The notes below the pieces were generated by a model. The model ran no database searches and had not been told where the DNA came from. It saw nothing but the letters and a program-made list of their open reading frames with translations. From Campylobacter sp. (GTDB lineage Bacteria > Campylobacterota > Campylobacteria > Campylobacterales > Campylobacteraceae), in contig JAILCJ010000023.1 in NCBI GenBank assembly GCA_024680445.1, forward strand, positions 1 to 11,059: a stretch of DNA of 11,059 nt, written 5' to 3'. Position numbers and translations under genes: made by a program. Position 1 is the first letter of the stretch; each line of letters starts with the position of its first letter. Shown in pieces: positions 5,426 through 11,059 of the stretch.

Positions 5426-6877
5426 TTAATTTTCGAGAGATTTTTCACACAAAAATGAAGTTTTTATAACCAAATTTAAGTGTTTTAAAGCCAAATTTCC
5501 AAGCAAGGCACACTCAAAAAGCGATCCGCACAAAGTTACACAACTAAGATCAAATTCATCTTTGGCATTTTGGGCTATATCGCTTAAAAATAAGACAAAA
5601 TTTTCAAGCACCCCATAGCTTATATTTTTATCCCCTGCCCCAGCCAATCTAAACGCAAGCAAACTTTGAATAAATTTTGCCAAATCAAAATGCGTTAAAC
5701 TAGCCATTTTATACTCGATTCTTACGCCCTTTGTGCCACCAAAATCCATGGCATTTGCAAGTAAAATTTCACCGCTTTTACTAAAATCTCCATGAAAATC
5801 CAAAATTCTACCAGCCAAACAAAATAACCTAAAAAAGCTGTTTTTGCCAACTATTTTTCCGCTTGGCAGACTAAATTTTTGAGTGTAATTTTGCAAAAGT
5901 TTTTCGCCTCCGTCTAGCTCTTTAAGCATAGAAAAAAGCTCTTCAAAACTTCGTGGCAAGTTCAAATTTACAAGCTTAGTTTCATCTTTGCCAAGCAAAA
6001 GCGATATATCATCATCATAATTTTTACTAAGAAAAATTTTTAAACTTTTTTTCTCATTTGGGAGTAATGTTTGCTTAAAATAAGCAGATGAATTTGCAAA
6101 TAAAATTTGAGAATCCAAAACAACGGCTTTAAAAATTTTGTTAGAAGTTTTTAAGCATAAAAATTCCACCCCTTGCTTTGCCGCTTCGCTAGCCAAGGCA
6201 TATGTAAAAATATCTCTTGCTGCCAAAACACCAAAAAACATTTGAGAAAATTTTTGTCTAAAAGCCTCATTTGTTCTTAGTAAAAGCATGGGTTTTTCAT
6301 AGCTTGCAAGGGCGATTTGTTCGCTGGAATTTGTGATAAAAAATTTAGGCAAATGCGTCAAATTTGTTGGCATCAAAGCCGAACAAGCATAAAAATTTTC
6401 AAGACTGCATAGCTCATAATCACCTAAAATTTTATCTCTTAGCCTTATGCCCTGAGTTAAATTTTTTAAACTATCGTCTAAAAGTTCGGCAAAATTTTCT
6501 TTACAAACTTCAACAAATTTGCCGTCTTTTAAAAGCATAGTATCGCTAAAAACGCCATTTTCATTTGGCAAAATTTCACCATTGCAAAAAGCCGAAATTT
6601 GCACAGGCGTAATGTTTGAAAGCGGATTTTCAAAGTCCATTTTCTCGCCTAAAAATTCATCAGACACATAAACACGACTTGATTTTATGCTAATAAAATT
6701 TGGTAAATTTTGGCTCAAAGTGTCAGCAAATTTTAACAACTCCGCCTCTTCGCCACTTACACAAAGTGTTAAATTTTGGCTATCTTTTAAAAATTTATGC
6801 TCAAAATCCTTTGCATAAAATTTTAAAAAAAAGCCCAAAGTATCGCTAGCACCGCTAAATTCAAAACATAGTATCAT
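5426..6877 (-). CDS. hydE: HydE, epsilonproteobacterial hydrogenase accessory protein; apparent degenerate HypF relative
   Basis: Position after hydD, and length (483 aa), fit HydE of Wolinella and Helicobacter, a protein needed for active hydrogenase but of unclear biochemical role. It is unrelated to the radical-SAM HydE of [FeFe] hydrogenases. Comparing it by eye with the HypF encoded next door, I see weak similarity along the chain. Residues 5-75 resemble the acylphosphatase domain (QNLPNFISI against HypF NELPNLARI). Residues 185-201 (SSEQIALASYEKPMLLL) resemble HypF 269-284. Residues 350-375 and 425-467 resemble the Kae1-like domain (RLFCLAGRILDFH and TLCGSLFECALLGN against HypF RIFDAFAAIILDLH and LLSGGVFQNKILLE). 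The catalytic Arg, both zinc fingers, TSAN and HHYAH are all absent. I infer a non-catalytic paralogue, perhaps a scaffold or assembly factor. It overlaps hydD by 4 bp (ATGA). The assignment as HydE is firm; the HypF origin is an inference. Confidence 0.82.
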   Translation of the reverse strand: MILCFEFSGASDTLGFFLKFYAKDFEHKFLKDSQNLTLCVSGEEAELLKFADTLSQNLPNFISIKSSRVYVSDEFLGEKMDFENPLSNITPVQISAFCNGEILPNENGVFSDTMLLKDGKFVEVCKENFAELLDDSLKNLTQGIRLRDKILGDYELCSLENFYACSALMPTNLTHLPKFFITNSSEQIALASYEKPMLLLRTNEAFRQKFSQMFFGVLAARDIFTYALASEAAKQGVEFLCLKTSNKIFKAVVLDSQILFANSSAYFKQTLLPNEKKSLKIFLSKNYDDDISLLLGKDETKLVNLNLPRSFEELFSMLKELDGGEKLLQNYTQKFSLPSGKIVGKNSFFRLFCLAGRILDFHGDFSKSGEILLANAMDFGGTKGVRIEYKMASLTHFDLAKFIQSLLAFRLAGAGDKNISYGVLENFVLFLSDIAQNAKDEFDLSCVTLCGSLFECALLGNLALKHLNLVIKTSFLCEKSLEN

Positions 6878-7413
6878 TTCATACCTTTTGCAAAATCATT
6901 TGCTATATCTTGAATAGAAAAATTTGATATTTTTTGATAAGAAAAGCCCAAATTTGATAGATAATCAAGCAAAGTTTTTTCAAGAAGCTTTACGCCATTT
7001 TTAACTTCATCTGAAAGGCTAAAACACATGGGTTCGATACGAGTTGGGATAATGGCAAGGATTTTTGTAGGTGGCAAATCGCCACTAAGTTCTATAAACT
7101 GCAAGGTTTCAAGCATTTCGACTTCATGTGCCGAACCGCTCCAAGAAAGTTTGGGCGGTATGGCATCATAATCGAAAAAAAACGCGTCCCCAGCCACGGC
7201 ATCATCGGCACTTATACAATCAACCACGACCACTTTATCAGCCGAGGTAATAATAGGCGAGAGTGTCATCGCCAAAGTTCCGCCATCAACAAAGTCTAGC
7301 TCATCGCTTTCATGCGAAAATGAGTAGTTTTGGCGAAGCATATTTACAAAATGAACACCCACGCCTTCATCGCCAAACATGACATTGCCAATGCCAAGGA
7401 CGAGTATTTTCAC
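6874..7413 (-). CDS. hydD: HydD, C-terminal endopeptidase for the hydrogenase large subunit
   Basis: This 179-aa protein belongs to the HyaD/HybD/HycI family, which removes the C-terminal peptide from the nickel-loaded large subunit and so locks the active site. The N-terminus reads LGIGNVMFGDEGVGV at residues 6-20, the family hallmark. Glu16, Asp65 (in VVVVDC) and His96 (in SAHEVE) match the three nickel-binding residues known in E. coli HybD (Glu16, Asp62, His93). The substrate is HydB, expected to be cut after His555. The start is GTG at 7413-7411, sharing GTGA with the hydC stop. No ATG lies nearer the conserved motif, and the start directly precedes KILVLGIGN. The rare start may lower protease output relative to the structural genes. 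The last 30 or so residues are not conserved in my view. Confidence 0.95.
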   Translation of the reverse strand: MKILVLGIGNVMFGDEGVGVHFVNMLRQNYSFSHESDELDFVDGGTLAMTLSPIITSADKVVVVDCISADDAVAGDAFFFDYDAIPPKLSWSGSAHEVEMLETLQFIELSGDLPPTKILAIIPTRIEPMCFSLSDEVKNGVKLLEKTLLDYLSNLGFSYQKISNFSIQDIANDFAKGMK

Positions 7414-8099
7414 GCTTCTGCTTCTTCTTTACGGAATTTATATCCGCTATATATCGCATCCATAGCACCATCTTTGCCTTTAACAGCATTAAAGACAGCC
7501 ATATAAACATGCACTGGTATAAAGATCATGATGATCCACATACAAATTCTATGCAAAGTTCTCACATTTGCAAGTCCGCCCATTAAGTTTTCAAAAAACC
7601 TCATCGGCTCATATAAAAATCCGCCTAAACCTTCATGATAAACATGCACATAAAGCACGAGTCCGCTTAGGATAATCAAGAAAAGCACGAGATAAAACAT
7701 CAAATAAGCAATAAATTGCAAAGGATTATAAACGCCTTTTAAGTGTGGATGCCTACCTATAAATAGATAAAATTTGATTTGTCTTATCCATACGATAGGA
7801 TTTATAAAATCACTTATAGAACGCAACTCTTTGCGTGATTTTTTATCAAAAATGAAAAGATAAGTCTTATAAATAGTAACACCTATCAAAACAAAGCCGG
7901 CAACTTGATGAACCATACGCCATTTTGCATTTAAAAAAAGCGTTGGCTCTGCCGAAATTTCAGGGCTTATGAAAACATACGAGATATAATAACCAGTAAC
8001 TATAAGAACAGTAATGGCTACAAAACGAATCCAGTGCGTAAGGCGAAGCCCTATACTAAATTCATACTCGCTAGTTCTGTCGAGTTTTTGCTCACTCAT
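7410..8099 (-). CDS. hydC: HydC, cytochrome b membrane anchor of the hydrogenase
   Basis: HydC anchors the hydrogenase in the cytoplasmic membrane and carries electrons from HydA iron-sulfur clusters through two b haems to menaquinone. The 229-aa protein has four predicted membrane helices near residues 24-44, 62-84, 128-152 and 184-206. Candidate haem ligands are His22 (LTHWIR), His64 (MVHQVAG), His183 (TLHRIC) and His197 (PVHVY). Their spacing equals that of the ligands I recall for Wolinella HydC, offset by three residues. H-x2-C followed by PVH in the last helix is typical of the HupC/HyaC family. The gene starts 9 bp after hydB with a perfect AGGAGG, and shares GTGA with hydD. Length is normal for the family. 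Confidence 0.96.
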   Translation of the reverse strand: MSEQKLDRTSEYEFSIGLRLTHWIRFVAITVLIVTGYYISYVFISPEISAEPTLFLNAKWRMVHQVAGFVLIGVTIYKTYLFIFDKKSRKELRSISDFINPIVWIRQIKFYLFIGRHPHLKGVYNPLQFIAYLMFYLVLFLIILSGLVLYVHVYHEGLGGFLYEPMRFFENLMGGLANVRTLHRICMWIIMIFIPVHVYMAVFNAVKGKDGAMDAIYSGYKFRKEEAEA

Positions 8100-8104
8100 C
8101 TTAG

Positions 8105-8110
8105 CCTCCT
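8105..8110 (-). promoter_or_regulatory. Ribosome-binding site of hydC
   Basis: AGGAGG, a full match to the anti-Shine-Dalgarno core, overlaps the hydB stop codon and lies five bases before the hydC ATG at 8099-8097. It fixes the hydC start and suggests high translation of the membrane subunit. Confidence 0.8.
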
Positions 8111-9830
8111 ATAAATTTGGGTTAAGTTTGTATTCGCCAAGTTTATTACCACGAGTATCCATAACATGCACCGCACACGCTATACAAGGATCGTATGAGT
8201 GAATTTTACGAATAATTTCTAGTGGTTGTTTTAAATCTGCGATTTTTAGCCCAACTATGCACTCTTCGTAGCTACCTCTTTGCATTTTTGCATCTTTTGG
8301 TGAAGCGTTCCAAGTACTAGGCACAACAGCTTGCCAGTTAGAAATAACGCCGTTTTTGATACGGCACCAGTGGCTAAGTGCTCCACGAGGGGCGTTGCCT
8401 TGGAAATTGCCTTTGTATTCTTTGTTTTTATCGATAACATATTTTGCACAAGTTTCTTGATCGACTTTTAAATTTTCAACCAAATTTGTAAGTGCTTTTA
8501 GTCCGTTATCTGCTACAAGTTTAGCTTCAAGCATACGAGTGGCTGTTCTGCCAAGAGTTGAAAAAACTGCAGCAAGTGGCAAGCCACTATCAGCTAAAAA
8601 TTTATCAACTAACTCAACGACTGGTTTGTTGCCACGAGCGTAATTTATAACAATACTCGCAAGTGGGCCAACTTGCATAGCTTTGCCGTCATATCGTGGA
8701 GCCTTGATCCAGCTATATTTACCGTTTATATCAAAGGCTTTTGAATCTTTTAACTCACCCTTGCCGTCTAGGGTTTTAAGATCAACAAGACCTGTGTAAT
8801 TTGGCTCTGTTTCGCCGTCATATGGATGAAGTGCTTTGTCATTTTTATACCAAGAACGTGTAGCTTCTTCGGTGATAAGTTTATCGTCTACATCATAAAC
8901 CTTGCTGATATCGCCATTTAAGATGATACCGCCTTTTATCAAGAAGCCTTCTTTATTGCCCATGAAAAATTCATCAGTACAATACAAATTTGGTGTGCCA
9001 ACATCATTTAAAACGCTTGGTTCGGTTGCATAAGCTTTTGCAGCCATAAGCACATCTGGATAATAAGCACGGTTGATGAAATCAGATATTTCTTGGAATT
9101 TAATCATGTATTCGCCAAGTCTTGCTGGACTTGTTATATCCATAACGCAAGTTACACCGCCAACGGTTAGGGTTTGAGGGTGAGGCTGTTTACCGCCAAA
9201 TATCGCCATCATTTGTGCCGCTGTTCTTTGAACACGCAAGCATTCTAGATAGTGTGAAAGCACTATCAAATTTTGTTCTGGCGTAAATTTATAAGTTGGG
9301 TGACCCCAATAAGCGTTAGCAAATGGTCCAAGGTTGCCTTTTTTAACGAAGGCTTCGACCTTATCTTTAACTTCTTTTAGTTTATCAGCACCCGTTGCAT
9401 ACGGAGTTTCGCAATAATTAAACGCTTCATCACTTGCCTTATGTACATCAGCACTCAAAGCCGAAACAACATCAACCCAGTCAAGTCCGTGAAGTTGATA
9501 AAAATGCACAGGGTGATCGTGCAAATAAAGTGCGTTATTCATCAAAGTTCGTGTAAGTTTTGCATTTAGCGGAGGCTCGATACCAAGGGCGTTTTCAACC
9601 GCCATTATACCGGCTCTATAATGCGAAAATGTACAAACACCGCAAATTCTTTGTGTAAAGAAACCAACATCGCGTGGATCACGGTTGCGAACGATTTGCT
9701 CTATACCACGCCAAAGTGTCGAGCCAGAATAGGCTTCTTTGACGACATTATTTTCATCAACGACAACTTCTACACGAAGGTGTCCTTCTATCCTTGTGAT
9801 AGGGTCGATTATAATTCTTTGTTCGCTCAT
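8109..9830 (-). CDS. hydB: HydB, [NiFe] hydrogenase large subunit
   Basis: HydB holds the NiFe(CN)2CO site where H2 is split into protons and electrons. The 573-aa precursor has IDPITRIEGHLRVEV at residues 8-22 and RICGVCTFSH at 61-70, giving nickel ligands Cys63 and Cys66. At the C-terminus DPCIACAVH (547-555) gives Cys549 and Cys552. HydD should cut after His555 and release an 18-residue peptide. All four nickel ligands are cysteine, with no selenocysteine codon. The protein has no export signal of its own and should cross the membrane folded with HydA through the Tat system. It shares ATGA with hydA, so the two subunits are translationally coupled. Length and motifs are those of a group 1 membrane-bound uptake hydrogenase. 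Confidence 0.98.
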   Translation of the reverse strand: MSEQRIIIDPITRIEGHLRVEVVVDENNVVKEAYSGSTLWRGIEQIVRNRDPRDVGFFTQRICGVCTFSHYRAGIMAVENALGIEPPLNAKLTRTLMNNALYLHDHPVHFYQLHGLDWVDVVSALSADVHKASDEAFNYCETPYATGADKLKEVKDKVEAFVKKGNLGPFANAYWGHPTYKFTPEQNLIVLSHYLECLRVQRTAAQMMAIFGGKQPHPQTLTVGGVTCVMDITSPARLGEYMIKFQEISDFINRAYYPDVLMAAKAYATEPSVLNDVGTPNLYCTDEFFMGNKEGFLIKGGIILNGDISKVYDVDDKLITEEATRSWYKNDKALHPYDGETEPNYTGLVDLKTLDGKGELKDSKAFDINGKYSWIKAPRYDGKAMQVGPLASIVINYARGNKPVVELVDKFLADSGLPLAAVFSTLGRTATRMLEAKLVADNGLKALTNLVENLKVDQETCAKYVIDKNKEYKGNFQGNAPRGALSHWCRIKNGVISNWQAVVPSTWNASPKDAKMQRGSYEECIVGLKIADLKQPLEIIRKIHSYDPCIACAVHVMDTRGNKLGEYKLNPNL

Positions 9831-10972
9831 TCTTTATCCTTTTTCATCGAAGCTATCGCTGCGTGAGCGGCTATGCCTATACCAGTTAATGCCAAAATTC
9901 CTAAACCGATTTTATCGCTCACATTATCAGCACCTAGTCCAAAAACCGTATCAAAAAGTCTATCGCCCATAGGCTCTTCAAATGGCCCCATGGTATCCCA
10001 AAAATCAGGTTCAGAACAACCTATACAACCATGTCCGGCTTGAACTGGCCAACTTGTATGTTGGTTAAATCTCTCTCTTGAACAGTTATTAAATGTATAT
10101 GGACCTTTGCAGCCGACTTTATAAAGGCAATAGCCATTTTTTGCACCTTCGTCACCAAAAGTTTGAACAAATTCGCCAGCGTCAAAATGTCCACGTCTTT
10201 CGCACAAATCATGTATACGAAGTCCGTATGCCCATTTTGGTCTATTAAAGACATCAAGAGCTGGTAAAGCACCAAAAAGCAAATAGTGCAAAACATTGCC
10301 GACTATATTTTTTTCGCTAGGCGGACAGCCCGGGACATTGATAACAGGTTTTGATGAAACTTGGCTTAAAGCCTTAGAGTTTGAAGGATTTGGTTTAGCT
10401 GCTTGAACGCCACCAAAACTAGAACAGGTACCTATCGCAAAGATAGCGGCTGCATTTTGACTAGCCACTTTTGCGTGATGATAACCAGTCGTGCCAAGCG
10501 GTCCAACGGTAAGATAGTTTTCAGTTGTACCTGTTGGTATACCGCCTTCAACCATTAAAATGTATCTATCTTTATATTTTTCGATAGCACCTTCAAGGTT
10601 TTCTTCTGCTTGCCAACCAGACGCCGCCATGACGGTTTCGTGGTATTCAAGGCTGATGTAATCAAAAATTAAGCTATCGATAGTTGGAGTATCACTTCTT
10701 AGCAAACTCTCACTACAACCTGTACATTCAGCCATATGTAACCAAATAACCGGCAATCTATCAGCCAGCTCGGCAGCCCTTGCAACACTTGGAGTTAAAG
10801 CTGCTGGAAGTGCCATAAATGCTGTCATAGCGCCAGACCACTTCAAAAAATCCCGTCTGCTAAATCCGGCTTTTTGCAAAGCTTGTTTCAAAGAACCGTC
10901 TTGTTTTATGCCCGGAAGCTTTTCAAGTTGTTCTAAACGCCTGTTGATTTGTAAAAGAACATCATCTTTCAT
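9827..10972 (-). CDS. hydA: HydA, [NiFe] hydrogenase small subunit with Tat signal
   Basis: HydA carries three iron-sulfur clusters that link the NiFe site in HydB to cytochrome b HydC. The 381-aa precursor has a twin-arginine motif SRRDFLK at residues 38-44, a hydrophobic stretch to about 62, and a cleavage region ending ARA near 66. The signal has an unusually long, charged n-region of 37 residues. Proximal [4Fe-4S] ligands are Cys83, Cys86, Cys183 and Cys216. Distal ligands are His254, Cys257, Cys282 and Cys288. Medial [3Fe-4S] ligands are Cys297, Cys316 and Cys319. A hydrophobic tail at about 355-375 should anchor it in the membrane. The two supernumerary cysteines of oxygen-tolerant enzymes are absent (Gly85 and Gly188 instead), so this is a standard oxygen-sensitive type. 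The start is supported by AAAAGGAT at 10978-10985. It is the first gene of the operon in the window. Confidence 0.98.
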   Translation of the reverse strand: MKDDVLLQINRRLEQLEKLPGIKQDGSLKQALQKAGFSRRDFLKWSGAMTAFMALPAALTPSVARAAELADRLPVIWLHMAECTGCSESLLRSDTPTIDSLIFDYISLEYHETVMAASGWQAEENLEGAIEKYKDRYILMVEGGIPTGTTENYLTVGPLGTTGYHHAKVASQNAAAIFAIGTCSSFGGVQAAKPNPSNSKALSQVSSKPVINVPGCPPSEKNIVGNVLHYLLFGALPALDVFNRPKWAYGLRIHDLCERRGHFDAGEFVQTFGDEGAKNGYCLYKVGCKGPYTFNNCSRERFNQHTSWPVQAGHGCIGCSEPDFWDTMGPFEEPMGDRLFDTVFGLGADNVSDKIGLGILALTGIGIAAHAAIASMKKDKE

Positions 10973-11010
10973 GCGTTATCCTTTTATAGTGTATTTAAAC
11001 CGTTCTTGTT

Positions 11011-11030
11011 ATCTTACACCAAAAATTCTA
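11011..11030 (-). promoter_or_regulatory. Candidate promoter region of the hyd operon
   Basis: The 87 bp upstream of hydA to the window edge are A+T-rich and noncoding. Two -10-like boxes are visible on the minus strand: TAGAAT (11025-11030, one mismatch to TATAAT) and TGTAAGAT (11011-11018, extended type). Either would give a leader of roughly 30-50 bases. I see no -35 box and no convincing FNR, Fur or sigma-54 site. It is also possible that the true promoter lies further upstream. Confidence 0.3.
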
Positions 11031-11059
11031 TTACTCTTTTTAGAAAAATAATTAATTTT

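Noticed and set aside
5426..6877. Identification as radical-SAM HydE of [FeFe] hydrogenase maturation
   Set aside because: There is no CxxxCxxC radical-SAM motif, and the operon encodes a [NiFe] enzyme; only the name is shared.
10983..10988. TATAAA on the minus strand just before the hydA ribosome-binding site, considered as a -10 box
   Set aside because: A start from it would fall within or after the Shine-Dalgarno sequence and leave no usable leader.
10989..11019. gtgta / tacac inverted repeat upstream of hydA, considered as an operator
   Set aside because: Five-base arms with a 21-base spacer in A+T-rich DNA are expected by chance, and no known regulator site fits.
1..11059. CRISPR array, tRNA, rRNA, insertion sequence or att site
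   Set aside because: No regularly spaced direct repeats, tRNA-like fold, transposase frame or terminal inverted repeats were seen. In particular no flanking repeat is evident at the hypD-methyltransferase junction.

Overview
This window holds most of a [NiFe] hydrogenase operon from an epsilonproteobacterium, most likely a Campylobacter other than C. jejuni. Evidence for the lineage is the high A+T content, the many AAATTT-type words, a membrane-bound HydABC hydrogenase of the Wolinella/Helicobacter/Campylobacter kind, and HydE, a maturation protein I know only from that group. The species cannot be fixed from the sequence alone. Every gene I can support is on the minus strand, so transcription runs from the right end of the window to the left.

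Right half (10972 down to 7410): structural genes hydA (Tat-exported iron-sulfur small subunit), hydB (NiFe-site large subunit) and hydC (di-haem cytochrome b membrane anchor). Together they should form a periplasm-facing H2-uptake enzyme that passes electrons to the quinone pool. Next come hydD (the protease that trims HydB) and hydE (483 aa), which looks to me like a shortened HypF relative that has lost every catalytic motif.

Middle (5414 down to 866): pleiotropic maturation genes hypF, hypB, hypC and hypD. HypF, HypC and HypD act in building the Fe(CN)2CO group, and HypB in nickel insertion. HypB has an intact CxxCGC site followed by a 22-histidine metal-binding tract. hydA to hypF are tightly packed, with ATGA or GTGA overlaps or very short gaps. 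The only real gap is 89 bp between hypF and hypB. It holds a small inverted repeat and a perfect TATAAT box, so hypBCD may have its own promoter.

Left end (864 to 1): where hypE and hypA would be expected, two DNA methyltransferase genes follow hypD directly. The first is a complete beta-class amino-methyltransferase of 245 aa. The second is the N-terminus of a Dam-family adenine methyltransferase, starting inside the first gene and running off the window. They are fused to the operon so closely that the ribosome-binding site of the first lies in the last codons of hypD. This looks like a restriction-modification or orphan methylation module inserted into the hyp operon. No restriction enzyme gene, hypE or hypA is visible before the window ends.
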